Assembly (NCBI GenBank): GCA_017654935.2
Contig: CM065690.1
Span: 13,466,367 to 13,530,366 of the forward strand
Direction: 5' to 3'
DNA: 64,000 nt
Source: Phymorhynchus buccinoides
Lineage: Eukaryota; Mollusca; Gastropoda; Neogastropoda; Raphitomidae
Shown: positions 21,333-31,979 of the stretch, one piece after another
Position numbering within the stretch: the stretch's first letter is position 1
Layout of the letters: every line of letters begins with the position of its first letter
The notes under the pieces: model-generated
Told to the model about the DNA's origin: nothing
Seen by the model: only the letters and a program-made list of their open reading frames with translations
The model's database searches: none
Program-made: the position numbers and the translations under genes

Positions 21333-22036
21333 TCTGCATGATCGCATTTAAACATAGAAATGGCAATCGCGTGCCTTGTGCCCGCCATTGTGTTGGCGGA
21401 TGTTGATCACGAAAGTCTGCGCGAGTAACGGTCCTTGACTACGCCAAGTGAGAGTGCAATGGTTGTTTCCCTTGCATCGTCTGCTCAAATTGCTTCTTTT
21501 TTTTTTTTTTTTTTATCCAAAAATTTCAGTATACTGCTGGCACCGTTCCCCCAGCCTACGGGACTCAGAAGTTAGAGCATTTGAAATGCAATGATAATAG
21601 AATTATAGAAAACGTTTTTGTCCCTATGTCTTTGATGTGAACATTTAAAATCAAAACCAGTTAAAATAACTTGGTGTTTGATTATGTTCTTAAAATTAAA
21701 AAATAATAATAAAAAATAAAAATAAATAAAGAGTGCTAGCTTAGTTTGTCCTCCTTATTAGGGAGGCAATGGCAGAACCCAAGCCGAGGACAGCTGTTTC
21801 GACTATATAAACAAAAGAATATGAAGCTACAGAAGAAACACAAAACTTAAAAAAACAAAAACTCAGTTCTAATGATAGAAACCTGATAGTAAAGAAAGTA
21901 GTGTTATAACTTATGGTGTTATAACGTTAATATGATGAGATTTAGGCTGTGTACACACATAAGCGGATATTCCATGCGGAAACTCGTGCGCAATCCATAA
22001 ATAAGTGAAACAAAGAAGGGAAAAGTTTCTTTACGC
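21333..22036. other. No feature seen before the gap
   Basis: AT-rich, with T and A homopolymers. No exon of the Ser-rich gene in the required phase 1 was recognised. From 21,945 the end sequence ACACATAAGCGGATATTCCA recalls MITE ends, but its partner would lie in the gap. Confidence 0.35.
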
Positions 22037-22536
22037 NNNNNNNNNNNNNNNNNNNNNNNNNNNNNNNNNNNNNNNNNNNNNNNNNNNNNNNNNNNNNNNN
22101 NNNNNNNNNNNNNNNNNNNNNNNNNNNNNNNNNNNNNNNNNNNNNNNNNNNNNNNNNNNNNNNNNNNNNNNNNNNNNNNNNNNNNNNNNNNNNNNNNNNN
22201 NNNNNNNNNNNNNNNNNNNNNNNNNNNNNNNNNNNNNNNNNNNNNNNNNNNNNNNNNNNNNNNNNNNNNNNNNNNNNNNNNNNNNNNNNNNNNNNNNNNN
22301 NNNNNNNNNNNNNNNNNNNNNNNNNNNNNNNNNNNNNNNNNNNNNNNNNNNNNNNNNNNNNNNNNNNNNNNNNNNNNNNNNNNNNNNNNNNNNNNNNNNN
22401 NNNNNNNNNNNNNNNNNNNNNNNNNNNNNNNNNNNNNNNNNNNNNNNNNNNNNNNNNNNNNNNNNNNNNNNNNNNNNNNNNNNNNNNNNNNNNNNNNNNN
22501 NNNNNNNNNNNNNNNNNNNNNNNNNNNNNNNNNNNN
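22037..22536. other. Assembly gap, exactly 500 N
   Basis: A run of 500 N. The round number suggests a placeholder for a gap of unknown size rather than a measured one. It may hide downstream exons of the Ser-rich gene. Open frames across it are meaningless. Confidence 0.98.
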
Positions 22537-23034
22537 AAATGTGCGGAGGGATTTGTATGCAACACGTGTGGTGGGCTGTGCACAGGCGCACTGGCCGCTT
22601 TCCGCGCCACAAAAAAATAACACCTATAATGGAACGTCGTCTGCTATGAACAGAACAAAAACAACAACAACAACAAGAAATAGTTTTAAAGCTTTTAAAT
22701 ATTTGTTATCACTCATGTGAGCGAAGTTTGGTCATTGACATTCATTCATGTGACTCTCAGTCTGATTGACTTACTACTGATTGCGTGCCACCTCCTTCAA
22801 CCTAAACTACTGTATCAATCTTAACGAAAATTCGCAGAATTGTCCCCAGTATTTGAAAGACAATGAGGTCTACCTGCATTGGTTGTTTTTGTCCCAAAAA
22901 CCCAACATTGATTTTGATTATAATATAAATCAGTTACAAGTATAAAAAGATGAGTTTCGAGCCAAAACCGGCACTATCCGATTCCGTTCTAGACTTTTTG
23001 AAGACGACTTGTGGTACAATCAACCAGCTAGACT

Positions 23035-23225
23035 GTTGTCGTACCCTGGCTAAAAGACTCCAGGGATCATCCCAACAGCCGATCGAAGCACTTGAACACT
23101 ATGGTACAAACGCGCCAGCTACTGCCGAGGCCCGGCAGGGATTAGGCCTAGAACAGGACGCGTTTGACCGTTTTTGAGTGATTACCCCACCACGTGGGCA
23201 GCCACACTCCGACTTCAGATGATAG
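23035..23225. repeat. Dispersed repeat, same family as 6,168-6,375
   Basis: Contains GACTCCAGGGATCATCCCAA, AAGCACTTGAACACTATGGT and CACGTGGGCAGCCACACTC in the same order and orientation as the earlier copy, with an extra GAGGCCCGGCAGGGATTAGG stretch in the middle. Confidence 0.55.
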
Positions 23226-23487
23226 CTATAGCCTCACTGAACATAGCTTGGAGGGGTCGTGAGATTCACACAATACATGTGACATGGGTGCATGATTCAT
23301 ACCACTAGCCCACCGGGCACCCCTCCCACCACCCGGCTACACCCCCCCCCCCCCCCAACACACACACACACACATCAAATCATGTGCACAAGTCATGTGC
23401 TAAGTTGGGAAGGGGACAGATTAGGACGGGAAGTTGAAGTGGACATGTGCAGTTTCTTGTCATGTGGCTTACTGATATCGCATGCTT

Positions 23488-23623
<136 letters not shown>

Positions 23624-23802
23624 ATTTTCAAAGGGAAGATATTATCCGAAAAATCCCATTTGTTATGCTTTAAAACGTTAATAACCGCACTCCAAATGAT
23701 TTAGTTTATGGAGACTGAATTAGAAAGGTACCCGATATATTTAAAAATGTATGTTAAATGTCTTGCATTTAAAGTTAACAAGGATGGAAAACAACTAGGT
23801 TT

Positions 23803-24485
23803 CTCCTTCTTCTTGTTCTGCGTTCCCAGGCCATGGTCATAATGGGTAAGGTACGTATGTCATGTGTCCGTTTTACAGTTTTCACTTGTCTCCCCGCTGT
23901 GTACAGCCGACACATTCAGGAGAAAAAATATTTGGAATACGGGTTTTTTTTAAAGGCAGGAGAATGGGGCAATAGGGGAAGACGGGGTAAAAAGCGCATG
24001 GGCGGGTAAGAAGCCCACCCCAATTATCTCATGAAATAAAGAAAATTTCAGTCAAATTTGCCCATGAGACGAATGCTAGACATTAACGCTCGTCTCATGG
24101 GCAAAATGAGACTGAAATTTGCTTCATTTCATGAGATAATTGGGGTGGGCTTCTTACCCGCCCATCCGCTTTTTACCCCGTCTTCCCCTAATTCAGAAAG
24201 ATAGTAGATGATAGAAAGCAAAGCGAAGCGAAAAGGCAGAGTCAAAGAGAGAGTGGCAGATTAAAGGAAATTCAGTACAAGCACAGATCGAACTTCGATG
24301 ATGAAATTCTGCTTAACGTCCTCCGGTCTGGAACAGACACATATGGGACATTAGTAGATATGGTGGGAACGATCCTGGAGACAATGCCCGGAGGCAGTGC
24401 AACACCACTGACTGAGGAAAGTCCCGAATTCAAGAAGGTGTGGGATCTATTTTTACGAAAGACCCCCGGTATCCTGGCCATGGGG
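23803..24485 (-). mobile_element. GAA-tailed retroelement interrupted by two insertions
   Basis: Minus-orientation member of the family at 2,202-2,542: TTCTTCTTGTTCTGCGTTCC, GTACAGCCGACACATTC, then the body GATAGTAGATGATAGAAAGC and the head end AAGAAGGTGTGGGATCTATT. Between GGCAATA and AATTCAGAAAG sits a complete TA-flanked MITE. Between CGAACTTC and AAGAAGG sits a 'TACGTCCTC' repeat (about 24,298-24,430). The uninterrupted order is visible in the copy at 12,783-13,115. Confidence 0.7.
23975..24188. mobile_element. Complete MITE, GGGGAAGACGGGG ends, TA target
   Basis: 214 bases with long, nearly perfect inverted arms: GGGGAAGACGGGGTAAAAAG on the left and CTTTTTACCCCGTCTTCCCC on the right, flanked by TA (23,973-23,974 and 24,189-24,190). 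A TA target points to Tc1/mariner-type transposition. No protein frame. Broken copies lie at 11,597 and 12,505. Confidence 0.85.
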
Positions 24486-24745
24486 TGAAAGTTGTGTTTT
24501 ACGTCCTCTCGGCCGGGCAGGCACATATAGGACATTCCTGGCCACGGGGAGAACTACTAAGTTAACTTGAATGAATGAATAAATGAATGAAAAATGGTGT
24601 TTTACGTCCTCTCGATCTGGAACAGACACATATGGGACATTTGTAGATACAAAGATGGTGGGAACAATATTGGAGGCAATGACCGGAGGCAGTGCAACTC
24701 GGGAAAAGTCCCGAATTTTTAACGATACAGAGTGAATAAGTTAAC
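24290..24745. repeat. 'TACGTCCTC' dispersed repeat, two copies
   Basis: Two units share GAACAGACACATATGGGACA, GGTGGGAAC, GGAGACAATG / GGAGGCAATG, CCGGAGGCAGTGCAAC and AAGTCCCGAATT (about 24,312-24,430 and 24,597-24,722), with a partial third between them (GGCAGGCACATATAGGACAT). The same family is tandemly repeated at 36,330-36,720 in copy A and its counterparts. Confidence 0.6.
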
Positions 24746-25009
24746 TTTCAAAGCATATAATATTTTGTATAATCTTTATGTCACTGTGAAAAAAGCCCAT
24801 GGGTTGCAAATGTTCAAAAATGTCTAAATTCGTATGGCCGGTTTGGTTTTACGGTATAGTAATCATTGTTAATTCTTCTGGTACCTAATGGTTGATCGAT
24901 TTTGACGTGATTTTTGTCGCTCTATGTACCGTGTTTAGCTGCTTTATGTGCATTTTTGTTTCCTTTTCTTAATTAGTCCGTCACCAAGACGGACTATTGC
25001 GATGGGCTG

Positions 25010-25935
25010 GTTTTTTTTTTTTTTTTTTTTTGTGTGTGTTTTTTTCTTTCTGTCTGTCCCAAGGATATCTCCCGAACCGCTTGACCGAATCGCGTCAAAT
25101 TTTGTGTGAAGGTGTGCCTCCTTAATAGGAAGAGATCGGCGCAAACCATTTTGCCGTCGTGACCTTGACCTTGACGTACGACCTTGAAAACCGAAAATCT
25201 ATTTTTAGCCATATCTCGGGCACCGATCAACATAGGATGTTGAAACTTGGTATGAAGGTGGTTTGGCTTATGCCCGTTCTGATGATGGCATACCGATCAA
25301 GGTCAAGGTCAAGGTCAAAAAGATCGCTGGAGCCTGAAAATCGGAGGGTCATTTTTTTCTCCTTCTGTCTGTCCCAAGGATATCTTTCGAACGGGTTGAC
25401 AGAATCACGTCAAATTGTGTGTGCTGGTGTGTCACCATGAGAGGAAGGCATCCGCGCAAACCATATTGCCGTTGTGACCTTGACCTTGGCGTACGACCTT
25501 GAAAACCGAAAATCTTTCAGGGGCCATAACTCCCACACCGTTAGTGTTAGAGTCTTCAAATTTGGCATGAAGGTACTTTGGCTTATGCCCGTTCTGATGG
25601 TGGCATACCGATCAAGGTCAAGGTCACGGTCCGGGCGATCCGTAGGCCTTGAAAGTGGTAGGGGTCTACACATTGGGTTTTAAGCCATATTTTCCACATT
25701 GGTACTTGACAGAAGCGCTTCAGATTGTGTGTGGTACTGTATACCCTAGAGAGAAAACATCCGAGCATAAATTATCACCATGCTGACCTTGACCTTGAAG
25801 TGTGACCTTGAAAACCGAAATTTCCTTCTTTGCGCTATATGTTTCTTCTTCAAGCTGTATCTCGTGAACTAGAAGACAGAATCCCTTCCAATTTTGTGTC
25901 AGGATGTGACACTCTACGGGGTGTCGCAAGTGCGT
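25010..25935. repeat. Three degenerate tandem units rich in AAGGTC/AGGTCA
   Basis: Units of about 300 bp begin near 25,050, 25,365 and 25,680. Shared phrases are CTGTCTGTCCCAAGGATATC, GTGACCTTGACCTTGACGTA, CGACCTTGAAAACCGAAAAT, TTTGGCTTATGCCCGTTCTG and GATCAAGGTCAAGGTCAAGG. No stable protein frame runs through all units. It begins at a T run (25,011-25,031). Confidence 0.7.
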
Positions 25936-25959
25936 GGCATTGCTGGTGACGGACATGTC

Positions 25960-26082
25960 TGCCGCTCGGCGACGCCCTTGTTAAATATGTTGTTTATAGC
26001 ATTTTTGTTACTTATATTTATTTCCATGTGCCCACAGGGGGGTATTTTTGGAATAAACCAAACTTGAAACTTGAAACTTGGT
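25960..26082 (+). repeat. LINE-like 3' end with TTGAAAC tail
   Basis: GGGGGGTATTTTTGGAATAA then ACCAAACTTGAAACTTGAAA: a short 3' UTR-like stretch with a heptamer tail, the usual ending of CR1/L2-like elements. No coding part is present. Confidence 0.4.
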
Positions 26083-26198
26083 ATAGGGCAATCAAGGCGT
26101 TGAAAATGCTCCATTGAATGTTTCACTGAAACAACGTGTAATAGACTGTATATGGCAGGACTGGCGTGATCGTTTCAGCGAATATATATATAGATCCT

Positions 26199-26328
26199 TT
26201 AAAGACCACCCACGTCACGTGTCACATTCCCTCGTATGCTTGGAAGATTTCTTAAGATTTCCTACCAGCTATATAGAGGGAAAACACGTAAAAACCGTGA
26301 TTTTGACACGTGACGTGGTGGGTCTTAA
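26199..26328. mobile_element. 130-bp palindromic MITE (AGACCACCCACGTCACG)
   Basis: Left end TTAAAGACCACCCACGTCAC, right end GTGACGTGGTGGGTCTTAAG, with CTTAAGATTTCCTACCAGCT inside. The target seems to be TTAA (intact on the left, TAAG on the right). Two more copies face each other at the centre of the large palindrome (37,619-37,751 and 37,762-37,900), 11 kb away. Confidence 0.75.
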
Positions 26329-27089
26329 GACAACAAATTGCTTTGAGCCATATCTTGACACTGATTGATATACAGGCATATAGCCTAAAAAGTACACTTA
26401 CTAGGGATTTGGAGTTTTAGATATTGCCTCACATCGATTTAGGTACAGTAACAATATAGAATAAGTAATATCATGTGTAGACTGTGTTGTGCTGCAGATG
26501 AAGATGTTGTTCATATTACTCTTTTATTTGTTGTCCTGTGGTTCGAGATTTGAAAGTAAAATATATTCAGCCCAAGTAGTAGGGGAACTGCAGCATATTT
26601 GAGCATGTTGGAAATATGAGCACCCCATTGTTTTAGACAGCTAAGCACGAGCCATGTGTTTTAAAGCCTCGCACTGGAATGCATTTCCTCTACTTGCTCT
26701 ACCGCAGACGTTTCCAGCTGCTGTTTTGGGGGTAAGTATTTTAGACAGATTTTAATCACTTGTTACCACTTTTGATGTAAAATTCGGGCCACAGACTTGC
26801 TGTGACACACGTTTTGATGCTGTGATTTGTAACAAACAGTTATTGTTTCCAAACAAAGCAACATATCATGTATCTATTAAAGCCTGCAATGTTCCGTTAA
26901 AACCACACAGAACATACAGCAATATTGAGTACCCCTGCTCATATTTAAAACATCGGTGCTCAATATTGCTTCAGGAGATGCTAATTTGAGCAGTGTTTGT
27001 AAATCATATAAGTTGCATTATTTTGGTTATCTTTCACTTGATTACAAAATAAATGTTTTGAAAATGAAGTATTTGCTGTTTCTGACTTG
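26329..27089. other. No feature seen before copy A
   Basis: AT-rich sequence without exons or clear repeats. It is not duplicated elsewhere in the window, in contrast to everything from 27,090 on. Confidence 0.4.
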
Positions 27090-27159
27090 CTGGGATGATC
27101 ATATAGTAATTTGGCAAGTCCCGTGTGTGTGTCTGTGTGTGTGTGTGTGTCTGTCTGAA

Positions 27160-27650
27160 ACACGAAACGGGCCTTATAACTCCGCCGTTTTTCGACCGAA
27201 TCGCTTCAAATTTGCTGTGAGCCCTCACGGGGCGATGGCAACGGCAACCGAGGCGGCCGTGTCATTTGCGCGGTTTCGCAAATGCGCCAAACGCGCATCC
27301 GCCGGCCTCTCGGCGCCCGTATCTCCGGCGTTTCTGGACCCATTGCCTTCAAATGTGGCAGGTACATGACCGGGTACGGTGACTATCGGTGTGCCAAACC
27401 GGAAGCGAATCGGTTCAAAACGCGTGCGCTATACGCTGCTTTACCTTTTCACCAATAACTCCGCCGTTTCTTAACCGAATCGCCTCAAATTGGCTGTCAG
27501 CCTTGCTATGGCCCGGGCAAAGCCTAGCAGCAAATTGGAAGACAATCGGGAGAGCGCGTCACTCTCACAGCAGCGCCAACGTGAAACGGGGCCTTATAAC
27601 TCCGCCGTTTCTTAACCGAATCGCTTCAAATTTGCTGTACTCAGCGTTAC
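27160..27650 (+). repeat. Degenerate tandem repeat, about 140-bp unit
   Basis: The phrase AACTCCGCCGTTTCTTAACC / GAATCGCTTCAAATTTGCTG recurs, with variation, at about 27,178, 27,320, 27,462 and 27,598. In one frame it gives ITPPFLNRIASNLL again and again, but the units differ by indels, so no continuous protein is encoded. It resembles the unit at 25,050 (GAACCGCTTGACCGAATCGC). Counterparts: B 48,170-48,660, C 49,080-49,580. Confidence 0.6.
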
Positions 27651-28154
27651 CAGTACTTGGTTTTACCGTTACTAGGCGTTACCAGTACGGTGCATTGCCA
27701 GTACTAGGCGTTGCGCTAGTATTCGTAAAATTCTGTGGTGACGTTTTCTGAATAATGGAGCTTAAAGTTAAGGTGCTCGAATATGCTGCAGTTCCCGTAC
27801 TTAAATGCAAACGTTTAATGCGTACCTGAATATTTGTATTCGAACCGAAAAAGCGGTGCTGAACTTTCGCGGTTCGAAAAACCGATTCGAGTTGCTGTGA
27901 ACCGGTTTTTTAACTGCAAACTGAATAGCGCATTCTTTTTGAAGAACAACACTGATTCTCAGCGCAGATTGGGTGTTTGTAAACCAAGAGTAGCTGTTTC
28001 TAGTTTGTGGTGGTGTATGGCTTTGAGTGTTGAGTTGAGTGTGTGTGTGTCATAATTAAAATATTAAGTTTCTTTATTGTGTGTATGTGTGCGTGTGCGT
28101 GCGTGTGTGTGAATATTCTGACAAATAAATATGTTTGCATAGGTGAAACTAGTG

Positions 28155-28245
28155 ATGCGAGTACTGGTTTAAAAAACCGGTTCGGTAAAACCGGTTCGAA
28201 GAGGGGAAATCGGTTTAAAACCGGTTTGGATTTTTGAACCGGTTC
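28155..28245. promoter_or_regulatory. Cluster of AACCGGTT-type motifs
   Basis: Within 90 bases: ACTGGTTT, AAACCGGTTCGG, AAACCGGTTCGA, AATCGGTTT, AAACCGGTTTGG, GAACCGGTTCTC. AACCGGTT is the known binding site of Grainyhead/CP2 factors. Repeat origin is equally possible, and no gene is next to it. Counterparts in B (47,525-47,610) and C (50,110-50,205), the latter degraded. Confidence 0.4.
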
Positions 28246-28552
28246 TCAACTCTAATTGTGTGTAGCAATAAAAAAACAATCAAACAAACATAACACAACC
28301 CTCTATTAGCCTACTTCTATAAGGCACGGAATAAGCTTGCTATTTGGAAATTCGCACAAGTGTGTGTATGCCTGAAATAATGATTGCATGTGCACAGATC
28401 GGTGCATGTGCACAGATAGCGTCCGCGTGCATAAGAATGTGTGTGTGCGAATATTAATGTTTGACGTCCTCTCGGCCAAAGGCCATACGGGACATTGCTG
28501 TAACTTTAGTTATTGCGCCATAGGGGATATTGTTGTAACTTTAGTTATTGAA

Positions 28553-28553
28553 A

Positions 28554-28600
<47 letters not shown>
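28553..28600. repeat. (GT)n microsatellite
   Basis: About 40 bases of GT in copy A. The matching tract in B (47,222-47,244) and C (50,485-50,512) is much shorter, a length difference between copies. Confidence 0.85.
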
Positions 28601-28601
<1 letters not shown>

Positions 28602-28768
28602 TTGGCATTTAAGTGGGATGTGTGTAAAACATCTGTGCTGCATGCCAGTATGCGCACGTGTGTCATAAGTCATGTGTCTTAATTGTCCATTGACATTGCA
28701 CAACGCACATGGAAACTTCTCTTCCACCTGTGTAACATAATGAGATATATCAAAATGAAAATATTAAT

Positions 28769-29236
28769 TAACAAGCGCAAAATCGCAATAGTTTGTGGCG
28801 CGCGGTCTATTTTTACCACTCCAATCAGGAGTCACCTCCCCTGGCTTTTCAATAATTTTAATCTGTAAACCAGAATGTTATCTCTGCACCATTTCGTAAC
28901 TTTTTATATCTTTTGGAAAACATTTAAAACTATGTATCCTACTTATGCTCATCAAAAGAAGCACCGCATACTCGTCGTGTCTGTTGTAGTGTCTGTATTA
29001 CGTATGTTTATTACTTTGTACGCTTTTAAAATACATCATTTTAAAGAGCGGCCTCAATTAATTTTGAAAGGTAGCCTCGATTCTCACAAATGTGCCTTCC
29101 CAGGTCGAGAGGACGTAAAATTCCAAATTTCATTCATTCAGGTAGCCTCGATTTGAAGTGCGACAATTTTGGAACGACAGACCGACCGACCGACAAAGTG
29201 AGTTATAGGTTTGTGGCTTGAGCCACAAACAAAAAA
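28769..29236 (+). repeat. 440-bp dispersed element, first copy in A
   Basis: Starts AACAAGCGCAAAATCGCAAT and ends at the hairpin GTTTGTGGCTTGAGCCACAAAC followed by an A-rich tail. A second copy in the same orientation lies at 33,703-34,104 and lacks about 100 bases present here (29,055-29,150). Both contain ATGTTATCTCTGCACCATTT and an open frame starting MLSLHHFVTFYIFWKTFK. The frame is kept between copies, but there is no sign of selection beyond general similarity, so I do not call it a gene. Confidence 0.65.
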
Positions 29237-29396
29237 ACATGGAACACATATTTACATTTAAACTTGCTTGTAAATGTATGTGCATAGTCGTGTGTGTGAG
29301 TGAGTGGTGATTTCTGCTGACAACAAAGGGCGTAAAAAGGCACAGCCATTCGCTTTCTTTAGCAGTCCTTGGTTTTATCGACAAAGGTTTTAACAT

Positions 29397-29643
29397 TAAC
29401 CCTTTCACCGCCAACCATATTTCAGCCCAAAATGTCCATTACATTTACCTGGATAGAGAACAAAATCCCTCTGCAGTATTGGGGATTCTTCTGTGACATA
29501 TATATAAAATAAGGTCTATCCTTACTTCCCAAAACTAAGACAATAGGGTCTTTGGATAACAGACCCCAATTTGATGCCTTTTAGTGACATAGGTGTTAAA
29601 CCACTGTGGTGCTAAAATGCGACTTTGGCGGTGAAAGGGTTAA
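29397..29643. mobile_element. piggyBac-like MITE (CCCTTTCACCGCC family)
   Basis: TTAA, then CCCTTTCACCGCCAACCATA on the left and GCGACTTTGGCGGTGAAAGG G then TTAA on the right: about 245 bp, TTAA-flanked, with inverted ends. The interior has GCAGTATTGGGGATTCTTCT and CAATAGGGTCTTTGGATAA. Counterparts: B 45,982-46,228, C 51,482-51,733. Confidence 0.75.
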
Positions 29644-29935
29644 ACCGAAAATTTTAAATTGCCACTACCTGGGTGTTTACTGTTCTCTTTATCCCACTGT
29701 GTGCGTGCGTGTGTGTGTGTGTTTACAGGAACTTTTGACCAACATCATTCTGCATGTATACCCAGTCTCTAGTTTGTTCGAGGGAGTACAATATTGTAGC
29801 CTACAAGCCTATAACAACATTTTTTTTACGGACAAATTGGTAGATACTAGTTAAACACTAACGTTATATCGATATTGATCACTGTCTGGGGGGGGCATTA
29901 AAACAATCACAGCCAAACATAATGCCACAATACAC

Positions 29936-30092
29936 CAGGGACGGTATTCATGTCGAGATAGCATGAGACTTAGCATGATGCTAACTTAGAAGCTCTTCCA
30001 AAAGTCCTATTAAATCCTATAGGACATTGGAAGAGCTTCTAAGTTAGCATCATGCTAAGTCTCATGCTATCTCGACATGAATACCGTCCCTG
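29936..30092. mobile_element. Foldback MITE, 157 bp, well-preserved copy
   Basis: Ends CAGGGACGGTATTCATGTCG and CGACATGAATACCGTCCCTG. The arms pair almost perfectly over about 70 bases around AAATCCTAT. Family as at 7,570-7,726. Counterparts: B 45,528-45,685, C 52,032-52,193. Confidence 0.8.
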
Positions 30093-30230
30093 CTTAATTG
30101 GAGCGTTAATATTAATCACAGCCGATATTGAATGATGTTCCCATGGTGGGCCCATTCAACCCATCCTAGTCTGTTTCAGTTTTTTTCCCCCATCCTACGC
30201 GTACACTACAGCTGTTGCTAATAGACAATT

Positions 30231-30237
30231 GATCCCA

Positions 30238-30271
<34 letters not shown>

Positions 30272-30944
30272 TGGGGATACCGGGGGATCTTTCAGTTACA
30301 AAAATATTTCCCCACCTTCTGGAAATTTCCTCTATCAGTTCTTTGACACTTGCCTTTTCATTAGCCGGCCAGAGGCCAAGGTATTGCGATCGGTTTGTGT
30401 GTCTGTCTGTCTGTGTATCGATTATCTTAAAAACTACTGTTTGGATCTGGATCTGTACGTCGAAGGAGCCTATGAAGGCTATAAACTCGACGGAAACTGG
30501 GAGAGCGCAAATGAGAGTTTGAACTTAATGATTTAAAAGAAAAAAGAAGTAAACTGTCTGGTGGTATTGACAGTATATTACATTTGTCCATAGGCTTTTT
30601 CATAGTATCCAGGCTGGACCAATCCGGCTAGCGAAGCGCTCACCGGGGCGGACCCCGACCGGCACAGCTCCTGCCTTTCATTTGCCACTACTTTGGCCTA
30701 TGGCCCCTATCCCTAATTTTAATCTTGGGTTGATGCAGGCCCCGAAGGTGAACCGCCTGGCGCTGATGCTGCTGCGCTGGCGGGGCCTGCTGCGATGGAT
30801 GCCCTTGTTTTCTTACTGTCATCTACTATTTTCTGGCCTTATTGGGCCATTCTGGGCATTCACTCTTGTAAAAAGTGGTCGTTGCAGTGGCCATAGCATG
30901 GGAACGCAGAAGAAGAAGAAGAGGAAAAAAGAAGAAGATCCCAT
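30231..30944 (+). mobile_element. GAA-tailed retroelement with 8-base target duplication
   Basis: GATCCCAT at 30,231-30,238 and 30,937-30,944 flanks about 698 bases. The element opens with a C run and GTGGGGATACCGGGGGATCT, has ATTTCCCCACCTTCTGGAAA, and ends in GAAGAAGAAGAAG...GAAGAA. It shares its first 80 or so bases with the other GAA-tailed elements but has a different interior (GCGCTGGCGGGGCCTGCTGC). Counterparts: B 44,637-45,386, C 52,330-53,085. Confidence 0.7.
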
Positions 30945-31668
30945 TGTCTTCGATTATCTGATGCAGTTGGGGGCAAGACCAGATAAATTTGAGCACCATA
31001 GACCTACTTAGAACTTAATTTGACAAACAGAAATCCACAAATTTAGCAAAACGTTAGCAAATTAAATGCATGAAATACTTTTTTTGCTTACTTAAAATTA
31101 TAATAATTCTGTGAGACTTAGGGTCACTGCTGGTGAGAGAGTTGTAACAGAAGGGTGTAGTTGTGATGAGATCAGATGAAACTGAAAGCAAAAAAACAGC
31201 CCCACACCATCCCCCATCCTCCTCCCCACTGAAAAATAAGTATGCAACACACACACGCATAGTCGTACGTATACACCAACAGACCAATAACATCACAAGT
31301 AATGTTGGTACCGTCTATTTATTTCATGCAATTTTTTCCTCAAAATCTCACACCATCCGTCATCATTCAACCGTGTCACGACAACACTCTCGGATGAGAA
31401 AAAGGATGTTTAAGAATTAAATTTAAAAAAAGTCAAGAAAAATGACAATCATTTACATTACTGTGCTCTTTTTTGACTTTCTTTCCTTCACACCATCTTA
31501 GAACAATGTGAATCCTACATGTATTGTATGTGTGTACTGGTAAATGCGTTAATAAATTATGGACCATTTTGCAGCAATGACATGATTGATTTATAATATC
31601 AAGAACTGCAACAGCATGACTATTATTCATATTATCCATGTTGATTTTTTTAAAAACACTCATTCAAT

Positions 31669-31911
31669 TAACCCTTTCACCGCCAGCCATATTTCAGCCA
31701 AACATTCTCATTAAATTTACCTGGGTAGAGAACAAAATCCATCTGCAGTATTGGGGATTCTTCTGTGACAGATATAAAATAAAGTCTACCCTTACTTCCC
31801 AAAACTAAGACAATAGGGTCTTTGGATAATAGACCCAATTTGATGTCTTTTAGTGACATAGGTGTTAAATCACTGTGGTGCTAAAATGTGACTTTGGTGG
31901 TGAAAGGGTTA
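31669..31911. mobile_element. piggyBac-like MITE, second copy in A
   Basis: TTAACCCTTTCACCGCCAGC on the left, TTTGGTGGTGAAAGGGTTAA on the right, including the TTAA borders. Same family as 29,397-29,643. Counterparts: B 43,652-43,912, C 53,808-54,044. Confidence 0.75.
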
Positions 31912-31979
31912 AAATCGAAGACAACAGATGCTTCCAATCACATACATCAACAGGCAAGATCAATACGCGCATGCTTTTG

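Noticed and set aside
21919..22649. Four long open frames of about 200 codons
   Set aside because: They run through the 500-N gap. X is not sequence.
27389..27751. Protein with repeated ITPPFLNRIASN motif (also 48,108-48,541 and 49,288-49,614)
   Set aside because: The motif comes from a degenerate DNA repeat. Units are joined by frame-changing indels in all three copies.
28875..29156. 93-codon frame MLSLHHFVTFYIFWKTFK, found again at 33,811, 41,560 and 46,417
   Set aside because: Recurrence comes from duplication of the 440-bp element. No start context, codon bias or homology supports it, and indels break it in copy C.
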